From positions 82,763,501-82,827,500 of the forward strand of contig CM070903.1 of assembly GCA_036417435.1 (NCBI GenBank): a stretch of 64,000 nt of DNA. Direction: 5' to 3'. Position numbers and translations under genes: made by a program. This document shows positions 45,183 to 57,639 of this stretch, piece after piece. The notes under the pieces were generated by a model that was not told where the DNA came from, made no database searches, and worked only from the letters and a program-made list of their open reading frames with translations. Position 1 is the first letter of the stretch. Each line of letters opens with the position of its first letter. Source of the DNA: Inia geoffrensis (lineage: Eukaryota; Chordata; Mammalia; Artiodactyla; Iniidae).

Positions 45183-46740
45183 GAATATGAACTTATGTTC
45201 TTTGATATAGAAAGATGTCTACAAAATATTAAGAAAAAGGATGCTACAAAAGAAAAAGGATGTTATAAAATAACAGGCATGTATGTTGTACAAAATTGGC
45301 TTGTATAAAACTATGTGTGTGTTTCCGATACATTTATGACTTAGGTATCTGGTTGGCCAAAAAATGCCTTTGGCTTTTAAGTAAAAATAAAAGACAGCTT
45401 TCATTTTCACAAAGAACTTTATTGAACAACGTATTCATCCTTTTGTTCCACTACCTTCTGCCATTTTTCAGGCAACTTCATACTTCAATGTTCCCGAAAC
45501 ATCTTATCTTTTTGAGCAAAGAACTGTTCCAGGTGCCTTTTACAGTCTTCCAGGGAATTGAAATTTTTTCCATTAAGAGAATTTTGTAAAGGCCTAAATA
45601 AATGGAAATCCAAAGGTGCAACATCTGATGAATATGGTGGATGAATCAGAACTTCCCAGCCAAGCTGTACAGTTTTTGCCTGGTCATCAAAGAAACATGC
45701 AGTCTTGCATTATCCTGATGGAAGATTATGTGTTTTCTGTTGACTAATTCCGGATGCTTTTTGTCAAGTGCTGCTTTCAGTTGGTCTAACTGGAGGCAGT
45801 ACTTGTTGGAATTAATCATTTGGTTTTCTGGAAGGAGCTCATAATAGAGGACTCCCTTCCAATTCTACCACATACACAACAACACCTTCTTTGGATAAAG
45901 ACCAGCCCTTGGTGTGGTTGGTGGTCGTTAACTTTGCTTGCCCCACGATCTCTTCCATCCCACATTATTGTACAGTATCCACTTTTCATTGTCTGTCACA
46001 ATTTGTTTTAAACACAGAATGTTTTCGTTACATTTAAGTAGAGAATCTCAGGCAGAAATACGGTCAAGAAGGTTTTTTCACTTAATTTATATGGAACCCA
46101 AACATCAAAGCGATGAACATAACCAAGCTAGTGCAAATGGTTTTCAGCACTTTATTTGGATATTTTGAGTATGTCAGCTATCTCTGCATGGTATAACGTT
46201 GATTGTTCTCAGTTAATGTCTTGATTTGATCGCTATCAACTTCAACTGGTCTATCTGACTGTGGAGCATCGTCCAGCGAGGAATCTCCAGCGTGAAACTT
46301 CACAAAGCACTTTTGACATGTTCAATCAGTCACAGCACCTTCTCCATATACTGCACAAATCTTTTTGTGTGTGTTTCAGTTGCATTTTTACCTTTCTTGA
46401 AATAATAAAGCATAATATGCCAAAAATGTTGCATTTTTTTCCCATCTTCAATATTAAAATCGCTACACAAAAATTCACCCACTTTTATAATTCTTTTTTT
46501 AAATGCATGCTGATAGGAAAGTTGTCACAAAGACTCTAACAAAATTGTTTCAAATGAAGTTAAAGACAACTAAGTGCTACCAGAGTCATCTTATGGAAAA
46601 AACAGAATGAACCTTTTGGCCAATCCAATATACATGTGTGTATGGATAAAGAGATGCCTAGAAGAATGTTAATCAAAATATTTTTCCTCTATCATAATGT
46701 TAAATAATAAAGTCATTCTCCTTTTGATAAAATAATAAAT
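45183..46740 (+). mobile_element. Old L1M 3' UTR split by mariner
   Basis: 'gatgtctacaaaatattaag' and 'ggatgctacaaaagaaaaagg' before the mariner, and 'gatgcctagaagaatgttaatc' after it, resemble an old L1 3' UTR that was continuous before the mariner landed. Contains a local duplication 'aagaaaaaggatg'. Confidence 0.55.
45346..46630 (-). mobile_element. Mariner DNA transposon, near full length, dead
   Basis: About 1.28 kb bounded by TA on both sides (45,346-45,347 and 46,629-46,630) and terminal inverted repeats with 'ttggccaaaa' cores (left near 45,353, right complement ending near 46,624). The minus strand encodes a degraded mariner transposase. Recognisable pieces are FHQDNARL with the second catalytic aspartate (near 45,715-45,735), HPPYSSD-like text and the third aspartate region (near 45,610-45,650), and LPEKWQKVVEQKDEY-like text at the C-terminus (near 45,440-45,470). 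Stops and frameshifts break it throughout. The sequence suits the mariner group known from cattle and other cetartiodactyls. Confidence 0.92.
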
Positions 46741-47640
46741 AAATCTATATTAATATTCCTAAGCACCTTCTTTGGAGCTGGCACAGACGTTTCAGAAGCA
46801 CACAGGCAAATTTTAAGTGTCCAGTGAAAGGGGCCTAATAGAACTGAGCAACCACAACCAACTTCATTTCTCTAAATGACCTGCTGGTTTTGTCTAAGTC
46901 AACTTCTTGGCCTTTCTAGGTCTAATGGCCATCCGTTGCCTGGGATCTCAGATAGTCTCATTTCACTCTGCTAGGACCAGATCACACTAAGAATCAGATT
47001 TAGTTCTGGGCATCACACGCTTGCATATGCAATGGTGAGTGATCAGAGTGGTAAAGTGGGGGGGGGGGGCACGTTGAATGATTGGGGGAGAGGCTCTGAA
47101 AGAACTGGGAGGCCTGCTGGTTGATAACACTGAAGGGCAGGGGAGGAGGCGGTTCTGTGTAGCTCCACAAAGGATTACCATGAAGAATAGCGTCCCCTTG
47201 CCTCCCTGAGCCTCAGATTCTTCATTCATAATATAAGTTGGTGTGCTTGAAGATCCTGAAGATTTTTTAGTTCTAGATTGTTTTGAGTCTCCAATTAGTG
47301 GGGAAAGTGATTTCAGCTCAATTCAAGGAAAAGCTTTCTTCTAATCAACCAATCTTCTGATAACAGGCAGCTTCAGAACTCAACGGTGTTGAGCTCTCTG
47401 TTAATGTGGGTAGAGCCAGGGTGGTCATCCACCCTGAAGCCTGTGGCAGAATCTCCTGCATTTGCTGGCAAGATGGACCAGATTACTACTAAGGTCTTTT
47501 CCAAGTCTGTCCAGAAACTTCTGTTTCAAGTAGCTGCCAGGAGAGCAACTCCCACCGGAGTGACTCTAAAGGGCTCAAAGTCAAGAAACTAGTGGGAAAA
47601 GGGGGAGCCTACAGTCTGCAGTAACATCCTAACCTGCTAT
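46741..47640. other. Intergenic, no recognised feature
   Basis: Unique-looking, with a G11 run near 47,059-47,069. Frames at 46,987-47,229 (minus) and 47,386-47,592 (plus) have no recognisable domain. Confidence 0.45.
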
Positions 47641-47840
47641 CTACTGAGTGACAGGCCTCATGCCAGGTACTTGACATATAGCATCTTTAACTCTCACAGC
47701 AATTCCATGAGGTAGGTATTATTCTCGTAGGTATTATTCTTCTTTTGCAAAGTGGAATTGAGGCTCAGAGATGCTAAGTAACTTTATTAAGGTCACACAG
47801 CTAGTAAGTGAAAGTTAGGAAATTCTAGGTCTACTGATTT
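47640..47840 (-). repeat. MIR
   Basis: 'ctctcacagcaattccatgaggtaggtattattc', 'gaggctcagagatgctaagtaac' and 'ggtcacacagctagtaagtg' are reverse-complement MIR. 'gtaggtattattct' is duplicated in tandem near 47,712-47,742. Confidence 0.9.
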
Positions 47841-48133
47841 CAATATAGCACTTCCCACAATGTTTTCCTGTCTCAGAGGAGCAGGGTGCAATTCAAGGAG
47901 GCAAAGAGCATAGAGAAGGGGTATAACATCAAGGAAGCCAAATGCAGTATAAATTAGAAACCATGAACTAAAGACTTCCATTGCCTTTGGGCAGGAAGGG
48001 AGTGTTCACTTACAGGATGAGCTTGAGAGGTCACTGTACCAATAGTGATATTCAACTGTAAAACAAGAGGCTCATGGTGTTTCTGCTGACATGACTGTTT
48101 TGAACTGAACGTTTATGTCTCCCTCTAGAGAAT
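47841..48133. other. Intergenic, no recognised feature
   Basis: Unassigned. Confidence 0.4.
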
Positions 48134-48145
48134 CTTCCAGGATTC

Positions 48146-48544
48146 TTTTTTTTTTTTTTTTAATTTTATTTATTTTTGGCTGCGTTGGGTCTTTGTTGCT
48201 GTGTGCGGGCTTTCTCTAGTTGTGGTGAGCTGGGGCTACTCTTCATTGCGGTGCGTGGGCTTCTCATTACGGTGGCTTCTCTTGTGGCAGATCATAGGCT
48301 CTAGGCGTACAGCACGCAGGCTCGGTATTTGTGGCGCACAGACTCTAGGGCATGCAGGCTTCAGTAGCTATGGCACGTGGGCTCAGTAGTTATGGCTCAC
48401 AGGCTCTAGAGCACAAGCTCAGTAGTTGTGGTGCATGGGCTTAGTTGCTCTGTGGCACGTGGGATCTTCCCAGACAACGGATTGAATCTGGGTCCCCTGC
48501 ATTGGCAGGCAGATTCTTAACCACTGCACCACCAGGGAAGTCCC
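48146..48544 (-). repeat. CHR-type SINE, long form, somewhat expanded
   Basis: 'ggctgcgttgggtctttgttgctg', ending 'ccaccagggaagtcc'. Exact 12-bp duplication 'cttccaggattc' at 48,134-48,145 and 48,545-48,556. Confidence 0.96.
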
Positions 48545-48556
48545 CTTCCAGGATTC

Positions 48557-49120
48557 CCTTACTAGGAATATTCTTGATCCCTCTTCAGGCATTTATTACT
48601 TTTCAACCTTTATTATAATTATTTGCATCATGTTCTCTTAGACCATAGATTCATTGACTAAAGTTTTTTTTTATTATTATTTTATTGTTTTATTATATGC
48701 CTTTGCCCTCTGCCTTCTGCTTTGGTTCAGCTATTAGAAGGCACTGGGAAAAGTGGGAGAAGAGTAAGATGATAATTATTCCCTCCCTGTCATGATCTCA
48801 ACCTGTCGTGCTGCAGTGAGCAGTAACTGTGTTGAACCCAAGTCCAAGGTTGCTATTGGGCTGTCCTCTCCTACAGTTCTCTTGGTTCCTTTAAATTGTC
48901 CCTTCCTCCTGTCACTCTTTAGGCCAAGCGTGGTAATGGCTCCCTGTTGCTGCTAGTGGCAGGGTGCTGCACCAGGCCTTGTTTATATCCTTTTACCCCA
49001 CCCACACCTCTAAATAGCACTTTTACTAATGTTCACAATCACTCTGATTGAGTGTGCCATCTGTTTCCTACCAGGACCCTGACCAATATATGTACTAAAA
49101 CCCTCCTTAAAAAAAAGGTG
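48557..49120. other. Intergenic, no recognised feature
   Basis: T-rich stretch near 48,665; otherwise unassigned. Confidence 0.4.
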
Positions 49121-49122
49121 GC

Positions 49123-49340
49123 GGGGCTTCCTTGGTGGCACAGTGGTTGAGAGTCCGTCTGTCAATGCAGGGGACACGGGTTTGTGCCCCAGTCCGGGAA
49201 GATCCCCCATGCTGCAGAGCGGCTGGGCCCGTGAGCCATGGCCACTGAGCCTGTGCGTCTGGAGCCTGTGCTCCACGAAGGGAGAGGCCACAGCAGTGAG
49301 AGGCCCGCGTACAGCAAAAAAAAAAAAAAAAAAAAAAAAA
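49123..49340 (+). repeat. CHR-type SINE, ~210-bp form
   Basis: 'ggggcttccttggtggcacagtggttgag', medium body, poly(A) of about 25. No clear target duplication. Confidence 0.93.
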
Positions 49341-49555
49341 TCCTGTCACTCTTGTAGCTCTTTCTCTTGGCATTTATCTATGTATTTCTAACTAATCTGC
49401 CTGTACCATTCCTTGCCTTACCAATTTTAGCCATTATCTATTGACTTCCCATTGAGGTCAATGACCTTTGGCTCTTCCCCATCTCTCTCCAACAGTTAGA
49501 ACCCAGTGTTTTTTTAAATTAAATTAGATTGGTGAGTGGAAAGATAGCCTTTGTT
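49341..49555. other. Intergenic, no recognised feature
   Basis: Unassigned. Confidence 0.4.
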
Positions 49556-49559
49556 CTTA

Positions 49560-51175
49560 GATAGGATGATTTAACATCATAAAGATGCCTGTTATCTCTA
49601 AGTTAATTTATAATGTAATGTGATCTGAATAAAATACCAACAACTTTTTATGGAGCTTGACAAGCTGATACCAAACTTCATTTGGAAAAACAAACAAGAA
49701 TAGACAGGAAAACAGAAAAATTTGAAAAAACTAAAAAAAGAAAGAAAGAAAGGAAGAAAAAAGCTACAAGGGGGACTAGGCATACCGGACATGAAACATA
49801 CTATAAAGCCTTTATAATTATACAGTGGGGTATGGACACATGAATAGATAGACCAGTAGAAAAGAAAGTCCAGAAATAGAACCAAATACATATGAAACTT
49901 TAGTGTGTGATAAAGGTGGCATATCAAAATACCTGGGCTGAAGGACTTTTAAATAAATACTACTGGAAAAACTAGTTAGCTCTTTAGGGGGAAAAAAGGT
50001 AAAATTAGACCCATACCTAATACCACACACAAGAATAAATTCCAAATGGATTAGGGATCTAAATTAAAAAACGAAACCACAAAAGTCCTATTTGAAAAAC
50101 AAAAAAATGAGTGAATTCCTCTTTAACCTGGGTGTAGAGAAAAGCTTTCTAACTATAACTCAAAATCAAATGGAATAAAAGAAAATATTGATAAACTCGA
50201 CTGCATATAACTTTGCATGGGAAAAGTAACATCATAAACAAAGTCAAAAGACAATTAAAACCTGGGAGAAAATATTTATAACATGTATCACAGATAAAGG
50301 GCTTATATCCTTAATATTTAAGGAACTCATAAAAATTAGGCAAAAAATAGATCAAAATCCAATAGAAGAATGGACAAAAGATATGAGCAGAAAATGTACC
50401 AAAAAAGGAAATAAAGATGATCCTTAACATGTGAAGTTTCTTCTCATTCATAGTAAGAGAAATACAAATTAAAACTACACTGATATATCATCTCTCACCA
50501 ATCAGGTTGGAAAAAATTAAGAATATAATCACACACCTTGTTGGCAGGCTGTATACATTGCACTCTTATACACTGCTAGTGGGAATGCAAATTGGTATAA
50601 TCTTTATGGAGGAGAATTTCACAAAATATATTTCAAACATACATGTGTATGCACACATACTCTTTTAACCTAACAATCCCATTCCTAAGAATTTACCCTG
50701 AAGATAAACCTCCAACAGTACAAAAACACACACATAAAAGTTATTCACAGCATCATCGTTTACAAAATTAAAAAATATTGGAGGCCACTGACATGCATAT
50801 ATATGAGACATATGAGTAATATGGTGCTGTTAAAAGAAGAAAAAAAAGAATGAGAAAGATCTCTATGAACTGATATGATTTCCATGATATATTGTTAAGT
50901 GAAGATATCAAAGTGCAAAAGAGTATCTGCAGTATGCTCTTTTTTTTGTATGAAAAAGGGGGAATAAGAAAACATATATGTATATGTTCATTTGTGCAAA
51001 AGGAAACAAAGTAAAGATAAACTAGAGGCTAAAAAGATTGGTTACCCTCAGGGGATGTGTGGGGATGGGTTGGATAGAATACAAGGAAGGGGGAGGGATG
51101 GAAATCATTTGACTATACCTTCTGTGTTTTGGAACCATGTTAATGTTTTATATATTCAACAACAAAAAAAAAGAA
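49560..51175 (+). mobile_element. Old L1 ORF2 3' half and 3' UTR
   Basis: 'cttcatttggaaaaacaaacaag', 'aaaattagacccatacc', 'tccaaatggattagggatctaaat', 'gggagaaaatatttataacatg', 'gagaaatacaaattaaaactac', 'atattgttaagtgaagatatc' and a final A-run. Diverged and broken. Contains an AAAG-rich stretch near 49,735-49,755. Confidence 0.8.
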
Positions 51176-51800
51176 TATCAACAAAGATGGAGGGAAAAAC
51201 TAAAATGTACAAACTAACCAAATCTCAAATGAATAAGAGAACCAACAATGAAGTGGGAAATAAAACTCAAGTGACTTTTGAACACCGTATTTGGACTGGA
51301 TATTCTCAGGCTAAACAGAAAAGAACTCTAAACTAATAATAGTTAGAAGCCTAGTTAATAGCCTTCTTTTTTCTCAGAAGTGTGGGTTAGCAATTCTGTG
51401 TATTCTATGACTGATCCAATAAGTAAATACATTGTGGATAATGAGAGTCAGGTTTCTCAGTTAAAGGTGAGCTACAAATAAGAAAAGTGGGAAGGAGGAA
51501 AAAATGAACCCTGCAGTGTTTCACTGGAATCAGAGGTATCAGTGTGAACTTGTGATTTTTAATACACATAGTAATAGATAGGTAAAGATAGACTGGTATA
51601 GATCAGCTTGTGTGTGTACTTACGTACATAATCTATTTCCTAGCTCTTTTGGCTGTCAGGGTCTAGAATCAACAATATTCGTGTAGCAATGAGCATATCT
51701 GGCATGTAGATCTTGGGTTCTAAATACTGTTCTTTGCTAAAGGAGTACCAGGGCTCCTTGGCAAGTGGCTGATTATAGGACTGAGCAGAGAGAGTACAAA
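51176..51800. other. Intergenic, unassigned
   Basis: No gene supported. The 114-codon frame at 50,992-51,336 starts in L1 3' UTR and is not a gene. Confidence 0.4.
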
Positions 51801-52920
51801 CATGGAACAATGTCAGAAGTTTCCATGAGCCAGCTTGAAGAGGCTCTCACTGGTCAAATCTGGGACAGTCTGAGCATCAAAATACTTAATGACAGTAACA
51901 GTTTATAACACTTTGAATAAAACAGGAATCCATTAGTCTACACTGATATAATATATACTGGGGGAGGGGAAAGAATAGCTCTTCCTTACGGAAGAAGGCC
52001 AACTAATAACTATAAAAGGAATGATGAAATTAGAATCACCATTTGGCAACCATAATAATAATAATTAATCGAGTCAAGAAACAATGATATAAAAATTTAA
52101 GTAACAGAGTATTTATATAGTTTCAAGGTACTGTCCCAAGAGATATTAGTAACTTTGCAATAGAGAAACCTGGGTGCACATACACCACCTTCAGAAAATG
52201 AACAAAGTTAACATCACCAAAGTTAGTAATGGGACAAATCAGCATCGTGCGCATCTCAATACAATATACAATATCACTCCTGCCGTATTCCTGCAAGAAA
52301 ACCTATAACGAACCTCATCAAGAGGAAACATCAGAAAAACTCAAATTAAGGGGCACCGTACAAAATAAGTAGCCTCTTTCTCTACTCTCAATGACCCTCA
52401 ATGTCATTGACAGGACAATGTCAATGTCATGAAAAACAAGGAAAGACTGAGGAGCTGTTCAGATTAAAGGAGAGTAAAGAGACAAAACAGCCAAATGCAA
52501 CAAATGATTTGGATTTTCTTTTGCTATAACAAACATCGACACAATTGGTGAAATCTGAATCAGGTTTGTAGATAACAGTATTGTTTATTTTTGATCATTA
52601 CACTGGGGTTATAAACGGACTTTTTTTTTTTAAAGTAGATACAAACTGAAGTTATTTAGGCACAAAGGGATATCCCGTCTGCAGTTTACTCTCAAATAGT
52701 TCAGAGAAACAGAGAAAAAGATAAAAGAAATACGGCAGAACATCAACATTTGAGGAATCTGCATAAATGCTATATAGAACTACTTTGTACTATTCTTGCA
52801 AACTTCCTATCAGTCCAACATTTTATATATGTTATATATGTATCCATATATATTTGTATCTATATAGATACATATAAGTATGTATATGTATAAACCAGAA
52901 AAACTTTCAGTTTTAAAAAA
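51800..52920 (+). repeat. Old LINE 3' region (tentative)
   Basis: 'aggaaagactgaggagctgttcagattaaagg', 'aactgaagttatttaggcacaaaggg', 'gtttactctcaaatagttcag' and 'gtactattcttgcaaacttcc' follow a familiar mammalian LINE 3' region; L1ME is my best guess. Contains short near-repeats of 'aatgtcattgacagg' near 52,390-52,430. Confidence 0.5.
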
Positions 52921-53048
52921 TGTAGATCCCTGGGCCCCAGCTTTGAAATTTTCATTCAAGAGTTCAAGGGATGGGTCTTGGGAATCGGTATTTTATAAGT
53001 TCTTCCGGTGATTACCATGCTTAATTTAGTTTGAGAATCATTCTGGGC
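52921..53048 (-). repeat. MER5-like hAT remnant
   Basis: 'gtagatccctgggccccag', 'cttgggaatcggtattttataagttcttccggtgatt' and 'tttgagaatcattctgg' match MER5A-type non-autonomous hAT elements; strand uncertain. Confidence 0.7.
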
Positions 53049-53089
53049 CAGGTAGATTGACAAAAATTTTGTTACTGAAGAGGTAAAAA

Positions 53090-54330
53090 AAGATAACAAA
53101 CATCCATTTACCTAGCTTTAAAAACAAAAACCAGTTACAATGAAAATTCCATGTGTGCCCCTCCATCTCCTAGTCCCTTTTCTATCCTCCAAGAGGTAAC
53201 TATTGTTCCAAGTTTGGAGCTTCCCCAGAGATCATCATTATGGCAAATTTGAAGTTTGTCATTCCCATGCATATTTTTATACATTTATACTATACAAATA
53301 TATCCGTATCAGTGATAGAACTGGTTTTGCATGTTTTCAAACTTTAGAAATTATATCATAAATATTCAATACGTCCTTCTGCCATATAACTTTTCATTCA
53401 GCATGATATGGTCTGGTTTTTAACTGAAACATGTAGCCTATTTCATTTATTTCATCCAGAAGAGGGAAAAACCAATGATTCCAGAGAAAACAAGTAACAT
53501 GCATACCCTTTGACCTGATGTGTAATATTCAATTTATGACTATACCCTGATTTATTTTTAAATCCATTTCCTTACTGGTGGACATTTGGGTTCGTTTTTC
53601 ACTATCCCAGTGCTACGGTGAACCTTTTATGTTTCCTTGTGCACATGTAGCTCTTCATAGGAGAAACTGCTAGGTCAGAGGGTATGCACGTTTGTTCATT
53701 TTCTCTGCACTCATTAGTTTTTCCCTCTTCTGGATCCTGCATAGTCAGTCATCTATAGTAACAGGAGGGAAGGCAGAATCTATGGGCACAGGTGCAGGTA
53801 TGTGGGGAGACATAGTGGGGATTTGTTGGAGTGCCCTTCTGATTGCTTCTATTTTCTCAGTGAAATAGAAACCAAAGTTACCTGCTGAGACTGAGACCTA
53901 GAGTGGATGAAGAGCAACTGGAGAGTGTGAAGAGACATGATGTAAGAAAAGGCCATCTAGGAGAATGATTGCCAGGGAGTGCTAAGGGCCTGTGTTTTCA
54001 GTTTTACTAGACATTGACATATTGTTCTTCAGAGTAATTGTAACAACGTATACTCTTGCCAGCAGTGGATGGTTGTTTCTGATGCTCCTAACCTTCACCA
54101 ATACCTTGCCTCATCATAATTTTACAACTTCTGTCAATTTGATATTTGTGAATAGTTTTAATTTCCCATTACTCAGGAGTTGAGCTTACTGTTCATTTGA
54201 GCTTCTTTGGTGAATTAGCCCACTCATATTCTCTCCCATTTTCTTAATGGTTGTCTTTTTCTGATTGATTTGTAAGTTCTCTTTTGCAGTTTGGATAATA
54301 CATCTGTGTTTAAATTATGACTGTACAAAT
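53090..54330 (-). mobile_element. Old L1 fragment interrupted by unassigned sequence
   Basis: Antisense L1: 'gtggacatttgggttcg', 'ggagaaactgctaggtcagaggg', then 'agacattgacatattgttcttc' and 'cttcaccaataccttgcc'. 53,737-53,990 is not L1 and I cannot assign it. A 19-bp inverted repeat spans 53,454-53,735. Confidence 0.65.
53454..53735. repeat. 19-bp perfect inverted repeat, arms 244 bp apart
   Basis: Left arm 'atccagaagagggaaaaac' (53,454-53,472); right arm 'gtttttccctcttctggat' (53,717-53,735) is its exact reverse complement. Confidence 0.9.
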
Positions 54331-54930
54331 ATTTTCACTGTTGAGCCTATGACCATTGCTCCTTTCTAGTATGACCATGTGTTTTTCCTAGAGTTAATGA
54401 TTTCTTTGTTTTTCCATTTGCCTATTTTCCATATACCTGTGATTAATTTTTTCCAAATGCTCCAACATGCCTGCCATTCTATCAGAAATAATTACTATGC
54501 ACTCATACATGAGTTCCATTCTTTTGTTCCTTGAAGTCCTCACTTTTCAAGCCATATATTCTCTTGTTCCAGCCTATGCTGATTGCTCTCTGAAAGGCTG
54601 CATTGCTGGCATTCTGAATCTTCTATTCAGTCTCTTGGGCTGGATTCATTTCCCAAATCCTATGTCTTCTTCCATGGTGTTGCTGGCACTTGTCCTCCAG
54701 TAGCTTCCCCCCAAATGGAAGCATGTCTGAATCCTTGCAACTATTTTTAAATTGATGGTCTAACTAGGTTTAGAATTCTAGACTGGAAATCATTTCCATT
54801 TGGTTGTGAAGGCATTGCTCTACCGCCTCGTAGAGTCCTTTGTTTTAGAAATACATTTCCATTCTCTTTCCAAATCCTTTTTATGTGACCTATTTTCTCC
54901 CAGATGCTGGGTTTGTTTGGGTTCTAAGTT
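54331..54930. other. Intergenic, unassigned
   Basis: Probably further old L1 antisense up to about 54,430; no gene supported. Confidence 0.4.
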
Positions 54931-54945
54931 TTACAGTGCGTTTTT

Positions 54946-55155
54946 TGTTGTTCTTTTTTTTTTGCGGTACACGGGCCTCTCAAGGTTGTGGCCTCTCCCG
55001 TTGCAGAGCACAGGCTCTGGACATGCAGGCTCAGCGGCCATGGCTCATAGGCCTAGCTGCTCTGTGGCATGTGGGATCTTCCCGGACCGGGGCACAAATC
55101 CGTGTCCCCTGCGTCAGCAGGCGGACTCTCAACCACTGCGCCACCAGGGAAGCCC
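54946..55155 (-). repeat. CHR-type SINE, ~210-bp form (last SINE before the gene)
   Basis: 'gcggtacacgggcctctcaagg', ending 'ccaccagggaagccc'. Duplication 'tacagtgcgttttt' / 'tacagtgtgttttt' at 54,932-54,945 and 55,156-55,169. Confidence 0.95.
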
Positions 55156-55339
55156 TACAGTGTGTTTTTGCTCTGGATCTTTTGTGTTGAGCCTTCAGTA
55201 AACCCCTTCAATCTGGAGATCCATGTCTTTAATACTGGAAGGTTCTTGTTTTTGTTGTTGTTTTTCTGGCATTATTTTCTCTGTTCTCTTTTTCTCAAAC
55301 TTATTCTAAATCAATATTTGGATTTAATTTTAGCTGTGG

Positions 55340-55695
55340 AGCAGATGCTTTTTTGTGTCTGTGCCTTTGCATATGCAATTTCTTCTACCCAGGACGAATT
55401 TCCTCTCCCATTCCTTCTCCTATCCTAGAAAACCCCTACTTATCTTTCAAAGTACATTTCCAACTTCAGTTCTTCTATGGTGATCCCCTCTCTGATCTTA
55501 GGCTGAATAAGACATCCTCTCCTCCTGTATGCTCACAAAGTCTCTTCTGGCGCCTCTAAGGCCAAACTATAATCTGTTATACATCTGCCTCCTCCATGAT
55601 CATAAACTCCTTGAGCAGGATGATGTTTATCCATTTCTGGATCCTCAGTGCCTAACACTGTGTAATGCCATGAATGAATGAACAAATTCAACAAG
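55340..55695 (+). repeat. L2 3' end
   Basis: 'gatgatttcc'-free but clear L2 text: 'cctctcccattccttctcc', 'cccctacttatctttcaaagtac', 'tgatcataaactccttgagcaggatgatg', 'ctcagtgcctaacactgtg' and 'gaatgaatgaac'. Confidence 0.8.
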
Positions 55696-55904
55696 AGGTG
55701 AAAAATGAACATTTCTTCCTCCTCCATGTTAAGTGCCATGCAAGGTAGGTACCATCTCATACATTTTCACTTAATCCTTAGAGCAAACCTCAGATAATAA
55801 CGGTTTATGAAACAATTATTACCTGGGTTCCTAGTACATGCCAGGTTTGATATTGGTGAAAGGATGAAAAAGCCAAGACCTCAAAAAGACTTTTTTTCTC
55901 ATAC

Positions 55905-55995
55905 AGTTTTTTTAAATTGACATGCAGTTCACATATCATAAAATCCATCTGTTCAAAATGTACACCTCAGGAGTATCACCACTAGACAAGATATT
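55905..55995 (-). mobile_element. Old L1 3' UTR piece
   Basis: 'aattgacatgcagttcacatatcataaaatcc' is a common antisense L1M 3' motif. 55,735-55,800 may be a MIR remnant. Confidence 0.6.
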
Positions 55996-56179
55996 TTTTT
56001 ATCTGTATAAAAGAAATGCTGTATGTATCCTGGGGTCAAGTCAGAAGAGAAAACAGTTTACCAGGGGAAGAAATGCATTCCAAGGAAAGGGAGCAGTATG
56101 TGTAAAGAAGTACAGCTCTGAGATGGCCCAGTATTTGGAAAATATGAAAAGTGGAGGGGAGCTGGAGTTTATAGTGAGC

Positions 56180-56265
56180 AAGTAGGTTGGGCTATTTTAC
56201 AAATGAGGAATCTGAAGTTCAGAGAGGTGAATTAACTCAACTAAGGTCAAACAATTTCTCTTCTG
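56180..56265 (-). repeat. MIR
   Basis: 'ttttacaaatgaggaatctgaagttcagagaggtgaattaac' is reverse-complement MIR core. Confidence 0.8.
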
Positions 56266-57635
56266 CCAACTTGGGAAAAAGTATCTAAACAGTTACCCCA
56301 CCACCAATCATTCCCAACAAGCAGGCAGGTGCTGACACCACCAAATACTGTATTACCAAATACTGAATTGCCTCCAAATCCTTTAGCCTTCCAGGAAATA
56401 GGCTTCATTTTCTCTCCCAACTCCTTGTATTACCTAGAACCATTGGCCACAATGACCACCATAATTAGTTGAACAAAAACATTTCCACTGTGGTTTTTTA
56501 GACTCCAAAGGTTAAGGCCACCACAGTGATACTATCAGAAGGTACTCTGGCCATGGACAAAATATTGGATATGAAAGTCAAGACGAAGCCTTAATGCTTC
56601 ATGAGCTCTTTGTTAGGCTACCATGTGTTTGCCAATCATATTTCAAGCCCTCTGTATGACCATGAAAGAAGTCTGTTTTTCTGGGCTTGTTTTCCTACTT
56701 GCAAAGTGACATTAAGAAATCTTGTCCCAGTCACCTTACCACCATCCTGCCCAAAAGAACCATTGGAAAACCATGAGGATCTGTACTGTTTTGAAATTCT
56801 TGAGGAAAAGGTCAATATATGCTTTTAAAAGTAATATGCCTAATATAAGAATTTCCCCAAATTTCTGACCTCAGCACAACATTCATAAAATTTTTGCTTA
56901 TTAACCTTAAATTCAGCCCCGATCAATCTCTATTTCATCTCTCTGGGAAGGGAGGAGGTAGGGGAACTCAGGAGAAAACACGTAGAAAATAAAGTTTTGT
57001 CAAGCAGTGGCAACGACTTCTGGATTTCTGTTTTGCATTCGGAGGCTGTTCCATTCTCTATCATGTGAAAGAGCAACTAACTCTGCCTTCTAAGATAATG
57101 AACTGTGGGTACTACAAATCAGAGGTGTGGTGGAAACACATCCCCTACCAGTTACCTATCAAGCTCTTCTCCAGCACTATGTTTACAAACCACCAGCAGG
57201 ACAGAAGACACAAATTACAGCAAAAACCAGTTATTTTTCAGAAAAGAAATATGAAAGTGACCCGGTGAAGCAGGGTAGAAGAGTTCACCAGAAGCCAAGT
57301 CTGCCAAGAATCTTTAGATGCTTGCTACCCACTGGAGAATCCAAGCTAAAGTGATTGCAGGTTTGCAGTAGGACCAAGAAATTGACATGTCTGAAAATAT
57401 TATACACAAAAGTTTTACTAACCTTTCAGAGACCAATTATCCCTGCCACTCTTGTTTCTCTTTTAGAATGTGCAGTTTTGAAACACTGGAAGTAAAATAA
57501 ATCAAATAGTATGAAGGTGATCGTACCAATTATCTCTTTCCCCACAAGGAAATATTTTAAAGCTCATGAGTTCCTGGGGGAAAGAAAAGAAACAAGCATT
57601 AAGTGTGCGTCCACTGTCTCGACACCCTACTCAGT
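56266..57635. other. Intergenic, unique-looking
   Basis: No repeat family recognised over about 1.4 kb. Frames at 56,601-56,828 and 57,065-57,354 have no known domain. Possible distal regulatory DNA for IGF2BP2, but nothing specific is seen. Confidence 0.45.
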
Positions 57636-57639
57636 TATC

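Noticed and set aside
45219..46539. Functional mariner transposase gene
   Set aside because: The minus-strand frame is interrupted repeatedly by stops and frameshifts, so only motif fragments remain. It is a fossil.
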